From contig NZ_CP084876.1 in assembly GCF_020525925.1 (NCBI RefSeq), positions 2,356,001 through 2,420,000 of the forward strand: a stretch of DNA of 64,000 nucleotides, in the 5' to 3' direction. Source of the DNA: Klebsiella quasipneumoniae subsp. quasipneumoniae. Lineage in GTDB: Bacteria > Pseudomonadota > Gammaproteobacteria > Enterobacterales > Enterobacteriaceae. The notes beneath the pieces were generated by a model, which saw only the letters and a program-made list of their open reading frames with translations, was not told the origin of the DNA and made no database searches. This document shows, in pieces, positions 7,951 through 16,728 of the stretch (position 1 is its first letter; each line of letters begins with the position of its first letter). Position numbers and translations under genes: made by a program.

Positions 7951-8700
7951 GTGAACGGTTTCTTTTCGTCCGTCGCAGGCGCCACATTGCGTTGGCTCGA
8001 TCTTCCGGGAGAGGGGCTTCCGCTGGTGTTTATCCACGGCCTCGGCTGCGCGTCATCTTACGACTACCCCCGCGTCGCCAGCGCCCCCGCGCTCAACGGG
8101 CGGCGCAAAATACTTATCGATCTACCGGGCTTCGGCTATAGCGATAAACCGCACGACTTTAGTTACAACATACATAGCCAGGCGCAAGCGGTGGAGCAAG
8201 TCCTCGACCACCTGCGCCTGCAGCGCTTCGCGCTGTACGGGCATAGCATGGGGGGAAGCATCGCCATCGAAGCGGCAGGCTTGCTGGCGGGGCGGGTGAC
8301 CACGCTGCTGGTTTCTGAACCCAACCTGGTCGCCGGAGGCGGCGAGTACAGCCGGCGCATAGCGGCGCAGTCAGAGGCGGCCTTTATCGCCGAAGGTTAC
8401 GCCAGGATGCTGGCGGAAGAGCGCTCGCCCTGGGCCGGCTGTTTGCAAAACAGCGCCCCCTGGGCCGTCTGGCGAGCCGCCAGCAGCCTGATACACGGCA
8501 GCGACACCCCCTGGTTTACCCAGCTCTGCCAGCTGCGCTGTCAGAAGATGCTGATCGTCGGCGAGCAGTCGCTCCCTTATGCGGATATCGAACGGGTAGA
8601 GGCGCAAGGGATCCCGGTCGGGATTGTGCCCCACGCGGGGCACTCGATGGCGTGGGAAAACCCGGAAGGGCTGGCGCAGCTTATCGCCAGCCACGGCTAA
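7951..8700 (+). CDS. Alpha/beta-fold hydrolase, probably SOS-regulated
   Basis: A 249-residue alpha/beta hydrolase with the oxyanion motif HGLG near 29-32, the nucleophile elbow GHSMGG (Ser99) and a C-terminal catalytic histidine in PHAGHSMAW. The substrate is unknown; carboxylic-ester or C-C bond hydrolysis would fit the family. The start is the GTG at 7951, behind GGAGG at 7939-7943, because the ATG at 7937 hits a stop after five codons. It stands alone, convergent with the aldehyde dehydrogenase. The LexA-like box upstream suggests DNA-damage induction, an inference from sequence only. The block 7.9-12.0 kb is absent at this spot in E. coli. Confidence 0.85.
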   Translation: MNGFFSSVAGATLRWLDLPGEGLPLVFIHGLGCASSYDYPRVASAPALNGRRKILIDLPGFGYSDKPHDFSYNIHSQAQAVEQVLDHLRLQRFALYGHSMGGSIAIEAAGLLAGRVTTLLVSEPNLVAGGGEYSRRIAAQSEAAFIAEGYARMLAEERSPWAGCLQNSAPWAVWRAASSLIHGSDTPWFTQLCQLRCQKMLIVGEQSLPYADIERVEAQGIPVGIVPHAGHSMAWENPEGLAQLIASHG

Positions 8701-8713
8701 GGGGGGGACGGCG

Positions 8714-10147
8714 TCAGAATGGCAGTTCGCGAGGCTGGGTCTGGAGCGTTATCCAGCGCAGCTCGGTAAATTCCGCAATCCCGGCCCGGCCGCCGAACCG
8801 GCCATAGCCGGAGGCTTTGCAGCCGCCAAACGGCATTTGCGCTTCATCATGAACGGTTGGGCCATTGATATGGCAAATGCCGGTTTGCAGACGTTGCGCC
8901 AGGTTCCACGCTCTGGCGCTGTCGCGGCTGTAGACCGCAGCGGAAAGGCCATAGTCGCTGTCGTTGGCTACCGCCAGCGCCTCTTCGTCGTTATTAACGC
9001 GAATAATCGCTTTTACCGGGCCGAAGGACTCTTCGTTCCACAGCCGCATCTCGCGGGTGACGCCGTCCAGCAAGGTAGGCGACATGTGGGTATCGCAGGC
9101 TTTGCCGCCGGTCAGCAGGCGGGCGCCTTTGGCTAAGGCATCGTCGATTAACGCGTTGCAGCGGGTGACGGTGTTCATGTCGACCACCGGGCCGGTCAGG
9201 CTGGCGGGGAGAGAAGCGGCGCGCCTGGTCAGCAGAGGGATAAAGCGCTCCGCCACGGCGTTGTCGACAATAATGCGCTCGGTGGACATGCAGATCTGTC
9301 CGGCGTTGGCGAAGGCGCCAAAAATGGCGCCCGCCGCCGCCTGCTCAATGTCGGCATCGTCGAGGACCAGCAGCGGCGCTTTGCCACCGAGCTCCAGCAC
9401 CGCCGGTTTCAGATACTGCCCGCAGGTGCGGGCGATAATCCGCCCCACCGGCGTGGAGCCGGTAAAGTTGACGCGCCGCACCGCCGGATGGGCGATCAGC
9501 GACTCTACCAGCGCCGGCGCGTCTTGAGGCGCGCAGGTAAGATAGTTCACCACGCCCGGCGGGAAGCCCGCCGCGTCGAGGGCGTCGATAATCAATCCTT
9601 GTGTAGCCGGAGAGAGCTCAGCGCCCTTGAGGATCACCGTGTTGCCGCAGGCCAGCGGCGTCCCCAGCGCCCGGGTGGCAAGGATCAGCGGCGCGTTCCA
9701 CGGCGCCATGCCCAGCACCACGCCGGCACCCTGGCGGACCCCCATCGCCAGATTGCCCGGCACGTTGGATGGAATGATCTGCCCTTCGATCTGGGTGGTC
9801 AGCGCCGCCGCTTCGCGCAGGATATCGGCCGCCAGATGGACGTTAAATCCCGCCCAGTGGGCGGTGGCGCCGGTCTCCGCCGCCATGGCTGCGATAAATT
9901 TAGCTTCCCGCAGCAGCATATGTTCCGCCGCGTCGAGCAGTAAGCGTCGCCGTTCCGCCGGGGATGTATCGCGCCACTGCGGGAAGGCGCTGGCCGCGGC
10001 CTCGACGCAGCGTTTACCGTCGGCGAGGCTGGCGGCAGCGGCAACCGAGGCGATGTCGTCGTGGGCAGGGTGGCGCCGGGTAAAGGTCCGACGGTCTTCG
10101 GCATCGTGCCACTGGCCGGCAATGTACAGATTGCAGGTGATTGTCAT
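8714..10147 (-). CDS. NAD(P)-dependent aldehyde dehydrogenase, vanillin/salicylaldehyde type
   Basis: A 477-residue aldehyde dehydrogenase. It shows GMAPWNAPLILATRALGTPLACGN, the general base in LELGGKAPLLVLDDADIEQ and the catalytic cysteine in NAGQICMSTERI. The last motif and the C-terminal GPTVHDEAQMPFGGCKASGYGRFGG resemble vanillin, benzaldehyde and salicylaldehyde dehydrogenases more than PatD. It would oxidise an aromatic aldehyde to the acid. No pathway partner is adjacent, but the ben-cat genes 45 kb away could consume benzoate. It is convergent with the hydrolase gene 13 bases away. Confidence 0.88.
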   Translation of the reverse strand: MTITCNLYIAGQWHDAEDRRTFTRRHPAHDDIASVAAAASLADGKRCVEAAASAFPQWRDTSPAERRRLLLDAAEHMLLREAKFIAAMAAETGATAHWAGFNVHLAADILREAAALTTQIEGQIIPSNVPGNLAMGVRQGAGVVLGMAPWNAPLILATRALGTPLACGNTVILKGAELSPATQGLIIDALDAAGFPPGVVNYLTCAPQDAPALVESLIAHPAVRRVNFTGSTPVGRIIARTCGQYLKPAVLELGGKAPLLVLDDADIEQAAAGAIFGAFANAGQICMSTERIIVDNAVAERFIPLLTRRAASLPASLTGPVVDMNTVTRCNALIDDALAKGARLLTGGKACDTHMSPTLLDGVTREMRLWNEESFGPVKAIIRVNNDEEALAVANDSDYGLSAAVYSRDSARAWNLAQRLQTGICHINGPTVHDEAQMPFGGCKASGYGRFGGRAGIAEFTELRWITLQTQPRELPF

Positions 10148-10416
10148 GGAGGTAACCTCTTATTCTGCGGTTCCTCCAGTGTACCGGTCGCGGCTGGCGG
10201 CGAGCGTGAGCGGGGCGGTTATCGCACATTTTTTTGCCGGAATTGTGCGTAGCTCACAACATCCCAACCGTACCTGGCGCAAAAAGCAGCGCGACGCCGT
10301 TTAAACCAGCAAATTCAGCGCGATTGGCATAAGGTGATAGCCATTGATTATTTGCCGGGGGCCAGGGGCTGTGCTGTTATTACGGTTCTTATAATCAATA
10401 ATCAGGACTTATAACC
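10148..10416. promoter_or_regulatory. Divergent promoter region between aldehyde dehydrogenase and binding-protein genes
   Basis: These 269 bp separate two divergent genes. A TATAAT hexamer at 10390-10395 faces the binding-protein gene. A separated inverted repeat, ATTGATTAT at 10343-10351 and ATAATCAAT at 10391-10399, brackets that promoter. GTTATCGCAC near 10217-10226 resembles half of the operator-like repeat upstream of catB, but one half-site is weak evidence. Confidence 0.4.
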
Positions 10417-12015
10417 ATGTCTACAGGGAAATCCACGCTGGCGCTGCTGCTGAGCGCGCTGCTGCCGGCCAGCGCCGCATGGGCCGCGGGCAATGACACG
10501 CTGGTCTATTGCTCAGAGGCCTCCCCGGAGTCCTTCAACCCGCAGATCGCCAGCTCCGGCCCGTCGTTCGTCGCCAGCTCGCAGGTGCTGTATAACCGCC
10601 TGGTCACCTTTGATCCGGTGAAGAACACGCCGATCCCGTCGCTGGCCACCGAGTGGCACGTCTCTGAAGATGGCAAAACCTGGACCTTCACGCTGCGTCA
10701 GGGAGTGAAGTTCAACAGCAATAAATTCTTCAAACCGACCCGCGATTTTAACGCCGACGACGTCCTGTTTTCGGTACTGCGCCAGATGGATCCTCAGCAT
10801 CCTTATCACAAGGTGTCCCAGGGGAACTATGAGTACTTCCACGACGTGGGCCTCGATAAGCTGATTAAGTCGGTGAAAAAGGTCGATGACTATCACGTCC
10901 AGTTTGAGCTCAATCAGCCGAACGCGGCGTTTCTTGCCGACTGGGGAATGGACTTCGCCTCTATTCTGTCGGCGGAATATGGCGAGGCGATGCTGAAGAA
11001 AGGAACGCCAGAAAACGTCGATAACTGGCCTGTCGGCACCGGACCCTATGCTCTGCAGCAGTATAAAGTGGATTCGCAAATCCGCTATATCGCCAATCCC
11101 CACTACTGGGAAGGCGAGGTGCCGACGAAGCACCTGATCTTCTCCATCACGCCGAACGTCGAGACCCGGCTGGCTAAACTGCAGACTAACGAGTGCCAGA
11201 TTATTCCAGCGCCTTCGCCGGTACAGTTCCCGGTGATCAAGGGCAACAACGATCTGACACTGCACGCCGTCGAGGCGCTGAACGTCGGCTATCTGGCGTT
11301 CAACACCGAGAAAAAACCGTTTGATAATGTGCTGGTGCGCCAGGCGTTAAACTACGCCACCGACAAACAGGCCATCGTCAGGGCGGTGTTCCTCGATTCC
11401 GGTACGGTGGCGAAGTCGCCGATCCCGTCCACCATGCTCGGGTATAAAAAAGACCTCCCGGACTACGACTACGATCCGCAGAAAGCGAAGGCGCTGCTCA
11501 AACAGGCGGGTCTGGAGCAAGGGGCGGAAGTGACCCTGTGGTCGATGCCGGTTCAGCGGCCCTACAACCCGAACTCAAAACGCATTGCTGAAATGATCCA
11601 AAACGACTGGGCGAAAGTCGGGGTGAAAGCGAAGATCGTCAGCTATGAGTGGGGCGAATACCTGGCCGGCATGCGTAAAGGCGAACACGACAGCGCGCTG
11701 TACGGCTGGATGTCGGACAATGGCGACCCGGACAACTTTGCCGGCACGCTGCTCAGCTGTGATAATATCCAGACCGGCTCTAATGCCGCCCGCTGGTGCG
11801 ATAAGTCGTATGACGCGCTGGTGAAGAAAGCCCTGCTGGTGAGCGATCCGCAGGCGCGCGCCAAACTCTACGAACAGGCGCAAGAGATCTTTTACCAGCA
11901 GGCGCCGTGGATCACCCTGGCGACCGGCAAGACCTTCTATGCCACCCGCAGCAACGTCAGCGGCTACACTGTGAGCATGATGGGGAGCGATTTTTCCAAA
12001 GCGAAGCTGAATTAA
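10417..12015 (+). CDS. DppA-like oligopeptide/dipeptide ABC transporter binding protein, orphan
   Basis: A 532-residue periplasmic protein with a clear signal peptide (residues 1-24, ending AAWAAG). The SBP family 5 architecture closely follows E. coli DppA, including TLVYCSEASPESFNPQ, NAADDVLFSVLRQMDP-type and NVGYLAFNTEKKPFDNV segments. It would bind dipeptides, haem or a similar ligand. No permease or ATPase gene lies beside it, so it probably delivers to the DppBCDF system encoded elsewhere. An unrelated small gene, ydcY, follows 16 bases later. Confidence 0.88.
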   Translation: MSTGKSTLALLLSALLPASAAWAAGNDTLVYCSEASPESFNPQIASSGPSFVASSQVLYNRLVTFDPVKNTPIPSLATEWHVSEDGKTWTFTLRQGVKFNSNKFFKPTRDFNADDVLFSVLRQMDPQHPYHKVSQGNYEYFHDVGLDKLIKSVKKVDDYHVQFELNQPNAAFLADWGMDFASILSAEYGEAMLKKGTPENVDNWPVGTGPYALQQYKVDSQIRYIANPHYWEGEVPTKHLIFSITPNVETRLAKLQTNECQIIPAPSPVQFPVIKGNNDLTLHAVEALNVGYLAFNTEKKPFDNVLVRQALNYATDKQAIVRAVFLDSGTVAKSPIPSTMLGYKKDLPDYDYDPQKAKALLKQAGLEQGAEVTLWSMPVQRPYNPNSKRIAEMIQNDWAKVGVKAKIVSYEWGEYLAGMRKGEHDSALYGWMSDNGDPDNFAGTLLSCDNIQTGSNAARWCDKSYDALVKKALLVSDPQARAKLYEQAQEIFYQQAPWITLATGKTFYATRSNVSGYTVSMMGSDFSKAKLN

Positions 12016-12031
12016 GTGAAAGGAGAACAGA

Positions 12032-12265
12032 ATGGCACATCTGGATGAGGTCATCGTTAAAGTCGATGACATCCTTGCCGAGGGCGTTATCGCGCATATG
12101 AATGAGCTGCTGATCGCCCTGAGCGATGACGCGCAGCTCAGTCGTGAGGAACGCTATACTCAGCAGCAGCGCCTGCGCACCGCCATCGCTCACCATGGGC
12201 GACAGCATCAGGAAGAGCAGGACGCGCGCCGCGAGCAGTTGACCAAAGGCGGCGCGATCCTCTGA
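12032..12265 (+). CDS. ydcY: YdcY family protein (DUF2526)
   Basis: A 77-residue, highly charged, probably helical cytoplasmic protein that matches E. coli YdcY nearly end to end (HMNELLIALSDDA, RYTQQQRLRTAIAHHG, REQLTKGG). Function is unknown; in E. coli it is associated with stationary phase. The ribosome site AAGGAG precedes the ATG. It is convergent with ydcZ. Its E. coli neighbour on the left would be ortT. Confidence 0.9.
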   Translation: MAHLDEVIVKVDDILAEGVIAHMNELLIALSDDAQLSREERYTQQQRLRTAIAHHGRQHQEEQDARREQLTKGGAIL

Positions 12266-12273
12266 ACAGTCGC

Positions 12274-12723
12274 TCAGAACTGGCGTCTGGCCACCAGCCA
12301 GGCGCCCACCACCAGCATCACCGCGCCGCATAATGGCCCGATCAGCGCCCGCAGCGGTACGCCGTGGGCGCGAATTAAATCCATGATCAACCCGCCGACC
12401 AGCTGGCTGGCCACCAGTACCGCGATGGTGGTGGCTGCGCCCACGGTCTGATAGCCGCTGATGCTGGCGAAGACGAAAAAGGATCCCAGCATGCCGGGGA
12501 TCAGCGTCCACCACTTCACGTTCAGGGCCAGCTCATGAAAGCCGGCGACACCCTGGCGCAGCAGCAACAAGGTCACGAAAATAACGATACCTACCAGCGA
12601 ATTGAGCAGCATGGCGATGAGGATCGTCGACACCGACTGGGTGATGCGCACCATCAGGGTGTTCTGCACCACCAGGCCTACGCCGGCGGCCACCAGAAAG
12701 GCGAGGGTAAGCGACCCATTCAT
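12274..12723 (-). CDS. ydcZ: DMT-type inner-membrane protein YdcZ (DUF606)
   Basis: A 149-residue, five-helix membrane protein of the YdcZ/DUF606 group, half the size of a typical drug/metabolite transporter, so it probably works as a dimer. Visible helices include SLTLAFLVAAGVGLVVQ, ILIAMLLNSLVGIVIFVTLLLL and GPLCGAVMLVVGAWLV. The transported compound is unknown. Its start codon overlaps the stop of mnaT by four bases (ATGA), so it is translated after mnaT from one transcript. Confidence 0.88.
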   Translation of the reverse strand: MNGSLTLAFLVAAGVGLVVQNTLMVRITQSVSTILIAMLLNSLVGIVIFVTLLLLRQGVAGFHELALNVKWWTLIPGMLGSFFVFASISGYQTVGAATTIAVLVASQLVGGLIMDLIRAHGVPLRALIGPLCGAVMLVVGAWLVARRQF

Positions 12724-13238
12724 GCCTGGCCGTCCGGGTCCTGGCGCGCATCAAGCTGCAGCTGCATAAAGGTCAGATCCAGCCAGCGACCAAATTTGGT
12801 TCCCACCTGCGGCATCTGCCCGGTGGTGATAAAGCCCAGCGTTTCATGCAGGTGCAGCGAGGCGTGGTTCTGCGACTCGATCCCGGCGACCATCACATGT
12901 TTATTCAGCCGACGCGCTTCGGCGATCAAGGCGACCAGAAGTTTGCGGCCCAGGCCTTTCCCCTGGTGCTCGGGGTGAACGTACACCGAATGCTCCACGG
13001 TGTGGCGAAAGCCGTCAAACGCGCGCCAGTCGCCAAAGGAGGAATAGCCGGTGATGACGCCGTTTTCCTCGCTCACCAGCACCGGAAAGCCTGCCAGCTG
13101 GCGGGCTTCAAACCATGCGATGCGGTTGTCGGTATCCACGGTTTTGTCATTCCAGATAGCGGCGGTATGCACGACGGCGTGGTTATAGATATCGGCGATC
13201 GCCGCGCAATCGTCTTTAATGGCAGGGCGGATGGACAT
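12720..13238 (-). CDS. mnaT: GNAT N-acetyltransferase MnaT (YncA)
   Basis: A 172-residue GNAT enzyme. The acetyl-CoA binding loop is HPEHQGKGLGRKLLVALI (near 94-111), and the N-terminal MSIRPAIKDDCAAIADIYNHAV and FDGFRHTVEHSVYV are typical of the MnaT/phosphinothricin acetyltransferase group. E. coli MnaT acetylates methionine analogues such as methionine sulfone and sulfoximine. The start at 13238 (MSIRPA) is chosen over an upstream ATG because it matches E. coli. It heads an mnaT-ydcZ operon and is divergent from the XRE regulator. Confidence 0.92.
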   Translation of the reverse strand: MSIRPAIKDDCAAIADIYNHAVVHTAAIWNDKTVDTDNRIAWFEARQLAGFPVLVSEENGVITGYSSFGDWRAFDGFRHTVEHSVYVHPEHQGKGLGRKLLVALIAEARRLNKHVMVAGIESQNHASLHLHETLGFITTGQMPQVGTKFGRWLDLTFMQLQLDARQDPDGQA

Positions 13239-13258
13239 AGCAAACCTCAGTTTTTCGT

Positions 13259-13277
13259 ACACTATAGTAGTACGATA
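13259..13277. promoter_or_regulatory. Operator-like repeat, copy 1, upstream of mnaT
   Basis: ACACTATAGTAGTACGATA at 13259-13277, just upstream of mnaT, recurs with three changes at 13383-13401 over the start of the XRE gene. The CTATAG core is palindromic. Paired copies at both ends of a divergent region suit a site bound by the cupin-XRE protein. Confidence 0.45.
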
Positions 13278-13382
13278 TTATTACAATAATGAACGCCACG
13301 CTGTCATCCGTTTTCAGCAAATTTTTTCCTGATGGGCCAGGGGTTACGCGGCACGACGGGCGGTTGTGTAATGCCTGCGCGC

Positions 13383-13401
13383 ACACTATAGTGTTACGTT
13401 A
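13383..13401. promoter_or_regulatory. Operator-like repeat, copy 2, at the XRE gene start
   Basis: ACACTATAGTGTTACGTTA at 13383-13401 ends on the first base of the XRE start codon. Its inner part ACACTATAGTGT is a perfect 12-base palindrome. Binding here would block translation start or transcription, consistent with autorepression. A further CTATAG follows at 13408-13413. Confidence 0.45.
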
Positions 13402-13982
13402 TGAATACTATAGAAGACAACCTCAATCAGCGTATCAGCGCGCGCATCCGCATCGAGCGCGAATCCCGTGGCTGGTCGCTGAACGACCTGGCCGAACGGG
13501 CGGGCGCCTCGCGGGCGATGATCCATAAAATCGAGCGCGGCGAAAGCAGCCCGACGGCGTCGATGCTGGGCCGCCTTTCCGGCGCCTTCGGCATCAGTAT
13601 GTCGACCCTGATCGCCAGGGCGGAAATGCAGGAAGGCAAGCTGCTGCGTTTTGCCAGCCAGCCGGTATGGCACGACCCGCAAAGCCACTATCTCCGCCGC
13701 CACGTTTCGCCGCGCAGCGATCTGCCCATTGACCTGGTGCAGATCGAGCTGCCGCCCGGCAGCGATGTGCCGATGCCGGCTTCGTCCTATGCGCTGGCAC
13801 GCCAGCTGATCTGGCTGCAGCGGGGCGAGCTGGTGTTCCTGGAAGGGAATACCCGCCACGAGATGCAGACCGGGGACTGTCTGGAGCTCGGCCCACCGAA
13901 CGACTGCCGCTTTATCAATGAATCCGCAGAGACCTGCGTCTATCTGGTGGTGCGCCTTAATCAATCGCCATCCGGCTCTTAA
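13401..13982 (+). CDS. XRE-family transcriptional regulator with cupin domain
   Basis: A 193-residue two-domain regulator. The helix-turn-helix spans about residues 10-65 (SRGWSLNDLAERAGASRAMI, KIERGESSPTASMLGRLSGA). A C-terminal cupin covers about 115-185 (ELPPGSDVPMP, WLQRGELVFLEG, LELGPPNDCRF). PuuR- and SutR-like regulators share this build and sense small ligands through the cupin. It is divergent from mnaT-ydcZ and 65 bases ahead of curA. In E. coli the GntR regulator mcbR lies near this spot instead. Targets are inferred to be itself and mnaT from the shared repeat. Confidence 0.85.
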   Translation: MNTIEDNLNQRISARIRIERESRGWSLNDLAERAGASRAMIHKIERGESSPTASMLGRLSGAFGISMSTLIARAEMQEGKLLRFASQPVWHDPQSHYLRRHVSPRSDLPIDLVQIELPPGSDVPMPASSYALARQLIWLQRGELVFLEGNTRHEMQTGDCLELGPPNDCRFINESAETCVYLVVRLNQSPSGS

Positions 13983-14047
13983 TGATAAAGCGCATTGCGC
14001 ATAAAGCAGCTAGCCTCAGTACTGTCTGCTAACAAGAGGAGTTTGCT

Positions 14048-15085
14048 ATGTCAGAACAACCGCAACGCCATCGCCGCTGGGTACTGGCTTCCCGTCCCCA
14101 TGGTGAACCGACGGCAGAGCATTTCCGCCTGGAAGAGCGCGAGGTGCCCACCCCGGGGCCGGGTCAGGTTCTGCTGCGTACCGTTTATTTATCGCTGGAT
14201 CCCTATATGCGCGGGCGGATGAGCGACGCGCCGTCCTATTCACCGCCGGTGGCCATCGGCGCGGTGATGGTGGGCGGGACCGTGAGTCGCGTCGTGACCT
14301 CGCAGCATGATGATTTTCAACCCGGCGACTGGGTGCTGGGCTACAGCGGCTGGCAGGATTATGAGCTTTCCGACGGCAGCGGGCTGGTGAAGCTGGGGGA
14401 CAACCCGCAGCACCCGTCCTGGTCGCTGGGGGTGCTGGGGATGCCGGGCTTCACCGCCTACATGGGATTACTGGACATTGGCCAGCCGAAGCCGGGTGAC
14501 ACGCTGGTGGTCGCTGCGGCCACCGGGCCGGTGGGCGCTACGGTCGGACAGATCGGCAAAATTAAGGGCTGCCGTACCGTCGGCGTCGCCGGCGGCGCGG
14601 AGAAATGTCGCTATGCGGTTGACACCTTAGGCTTTGATGTCTGCCTTGACCATCGCGCGGCGGACTTTGCCGAACAGCTGGCCCAGGCCTGCCCGCAGGG
14701 CATTGACGTCTACTACGAAAACGTCGGCGGCAAGGTTTTTGACGCGGTGCTGCCGCTGCTCAACACCGCGGCGCGGGTTCCGGTCTGCGGGCTGGTGAGC
14801 GGCTATAACGCCACCGGTCTGCCGGACGGGCCTGACCGTCTGCCGCTGCTGATGGCGACCATCCTCAAGAAACGCATTCGGATGCAGGGCTTTATTATCG
14901 GCCAGGATTATGGGCATCGGATCGCGGAATTCCAGCAGCAGATGGGGCGCTGGGTGCAGGAGGGTAAAATTAAATATCGCGAACAGCTGATCGACGGTCT
15001 GGAGCAGGCGCCGCAGGCGCTGATCGGCCTGTTGAAAGGTGAAAACTTTGGTAAGGTGGTGATCCGCGTGTCGGCGGATGACTAA
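14048..15085 (+). CDS. curA: NADPH-dependent curcumin/alkenal reductase CurA (YncB)
   Basis: A 345-residue medium-chain reductase of the leukotriene B4 dehydrogenase group. It shows LSLDPYMRGRM near residue 48, the nucleotide-binding stretch VVAAATGPVGATVGQIGKIKG near 157-177, and YYENVGGKVFDAVLPLLN near 222-240. E. coli CurA reduces curcumin and other conjugated enones with NADPH. No zinc-ligand pattern is present, as expected for this branch. The ribosome site AAGAGGAG precedes the start. Confidence 0.93.
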   Translation: MSEQPQRHRRWVLASRPHGEPTAEHFRLEEREVPTPGPGQVLLRTVYLSLDPYMRGRMSDAPSYSPPVAIGAVMVGGTVSRVVTSQHDDFQPGDWVLGYSGWQDYELSDGSGLVKLGDNPQHPSWSLGVLGMPGFTAYMGLLDIGQPKPGDTLVVAAATGPVGATVGQIGKIKGCRTVGVAGGAEKCRYAVDTLGFDVCLDHRAADFAEQLAQACPQGIDVYYENVGGKVFDAVLPLLNTAARVPVCGLVSGYNATGLPDGPDRLPLLMATILKKRIRMQGFIIGQDYGHRIAEFQQQMGRWVQEGKIKYREQLIDGLEQAPQALIGLLKGENFGKVVIRVSADD

Positions 15086-15106
15086 TACGCCGGGTATAGC
15101 CTGAAC

Positions 15107-15137
15107 GCGCCTCTCTCCCGGCCGGGAAGAGAGGCGC
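15107..15137. terminator. Hairpin between convergent curA and rihA
   Basis: GCGCCTCTCT (15107-15116) pairs with AGAGAGGCGC (15128-15137) around a CCCGG/CCGGG inner stem. No T run follows, so termination may be weak or the hairpin may mainly protect the two mRNA 3' ends. Confidence 0.6.
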
Positions 15138-15147
15138 TGCATGAATA

Positions 15148-16083
15148 TCAGGCGTAAAAGGCTAACCGCTGGGCGAGCAGATCGACAAAGGCTTCGCGGT
15201 CCACATCCAGCATCAGGGTGGTATTGGGCGGATTGCCGGTCAGATGGTAGTAATCGACCACCGTCATCCCCTGGGTATATTTGCCTTCCGTTTCCACGCC
15301 GACCCAGCGCTCGATAGTGGTAAAGAGCTCCGGCTTGAGGAGCCAGGCGATGGTGCAGGGGTCGTGGAGCGGCGCGCCGTCGAAGCCCCACTTTTCGTCC
15401 TTGTGGTAGGCCATAAAGAAGTCGAGCAGTTCGGCGACGATGGTTGATACCGGATTGCCAATCTGGCGGAATCGCTCAATATCCGCAGGAAGGATCTGCG
15501 CCCGGTGGGTGACATCCAGGCCTGCCATCACCACCGGGATCCCCGACTGAAAGACCATCTCCGCCGCCTGGGGATCGACGTAGATATTAAACTCCGCCGC
15601 CGGCTGCCAGTTGCCCAGCCCTATGGCGCCCCCCATGATCACGATGCGGGCGATCTTCGCGTGCAGCTCAGGATGGCTGGCGAGCAGCAACGCCACGTTC
15701 GTCTGTGGCCCGGTGGCCACCAGCGTCACCGGCTCCTGACTTTCGCGCAGCACCCTGGCCATCAGCTCGACGGCGGTGCAGTTTTGCGGCGCAAAGGCCG
15801 GCTCCGGCAGGTTCGGGCCATCCAGTCCGCTTTCCCCGTGCACGTTATCGGCGATGATCAGATCGCGCATTAACGGCTTCCACGCGCCGCCGGCGACCGG
15901 AATATCCGCGCGGTTCAGCAGGGTCAGCATACGCAGCACGTTGCGCAGAGTCTTCTCCGGGGTCTGGTTGCCTGCGGAGGCGGTGACGGCTTTCACCTCC
16001 AGCTCCGGCGAGGCGAGGGCGAGGACCAGGGCGATCGCGTCATCATGTCCCGGATCGCAATCAATCATTATCGGCAGTGCCAT
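15148..16083 (-). CDS. rihA: Pyrimidine-specific ribonucleoside hydrolase RihA
   Basis: A 311-residue nucleoside hydrolase that splits cytidine and uridine to base and ribose in the cytoplasm. The calcium-binding motif is DCDPGHDDA at residues 8-16, the family motif [21 protein letters not shown] is near 150-170 and the active-site histidine lies in [10 protein letters not shown]. Length and sequence match E. coli RihA. The start at 16083 (MALPIM) is used rather than the longer upstream frame. E. coli rihA is in the gltI region, so its place beside curA is a rearrangement. Confidence 0.93.
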   Translation of the reverse strand: MALPIMIDCDPGHDDAIALVLALASPELEVKAVTASAGNQTPEKTLRNVLRMLTLLNRADIPVAGGAWKPLMRDLIIADNVHGESGLDGPNLPEPAFAPQNCTAVELMARVLRESQEPVTLVATGPQTNVALLLASHPELHAKIARIVIMGGAIGLGNWQPAAEFNIYVDPQAAEMVFQSGIPVVMAGLDVTHRAQILPADIERFRQIGNPVSTIVAELLDFFMAYHKDEKWGFDGAPLHDPCTIAWLLKPELFTTIERWVGVETEGKYTQGMTVVDYYHLTGNPPNTTLMLDVDREAFVDLLAQRLAFYA

Positions 16084-16360
16084 AGCAGCTCCTTGTTGGC
16101 GTTGTTCTGTGACCAGACTAACGCTGCGGCGCGAGGCAGACGAGAAAGTGTGCAGAATAGTGTGATGGCTAGCACGGTTGCAGGGGCAATCGCGCGGTGA
16201 GTCGCGGCGGTCCTGCATCATCATGCCTCGCCTTGCGATGGCGCAAGCTAGCGTCCGGCGCGGCGCGATAGAATAAAAATCGCTAATCCTTACGGATATT
16301 AATGGTTTGCTTTTCGGCGAGCGGATTCTTATCCTTAAGAAAACTCAAGAGGTTATGACG

Positions 16361-16660
16361 ATGAAAGATGTAGTAGATAAATGCAGCACCAAAGGCTGCG
16401 CCATTGATGTCGGGACAATTATTGATAACGAGGACTGCGTCTACCGGGCTGAGAAGTTATTCCCGAGCCGCGAGGAAGCGGAGTCAACCGTAGCCGCCGT
16501 TCGCGAGCGTGCCGCCGCAGCGGCGCCGGCCAGTGAACCACCGCAGGTTGACTACACGCTCGCCGCCGCCGGCGACGAGGTGAAACTCGATCTGTCCATC
16601 GCCTTCTCCTGCCAGGCGGAAAAGATCATTTTCGAATTGTCCCTGAGAAACCTGCTTTAA
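16361..16660 (+). CDS. YfcZ/YiiS family protein (DUF406)
   Basis: A 99-residue protein of the small YfcZ/YiiS family, recognised by CSTKGCAIDVGTIIDNEDC near the start and SIAFSCQAEKIIFELSLRNLL at the end. Several cysteines are conserved in the family; function is unknown. Two ATGs compete (16355 and 16361). AGAGG at 16348-16352 is only two bases from the first and eight from the second, so 16361 is preferred. Confidence 0.85.
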   Translation: MKDVVDKCSTKGCAIDVGTIIDNEDCVYRAEKLFPSREEAESTVAAVRERAAAAAPASEPPQVDYTLAAAGDEVKLDLSIAFSCQAEKIIFELSLRNLL

Positions 16661-16695
16661 TCAGCGTCCCGGACGCCAGCGCCTGAGGGTAACGC

Positions 16696-16721
16696 CTTCG
16701 CCCGCCGGTCCGCGGGCGAAG
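16696..16721. terminator. Hairpin between convergent DUF406 gene and pqqU
   Basis: CTTCGCCCGC and GCGGGCGAAG form a perfect 10-bp stem with a six-base loop between two convergent genes. No T run is present. Confidence 0.55.
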
Positions 16722-16728
16722 CCGGGCG

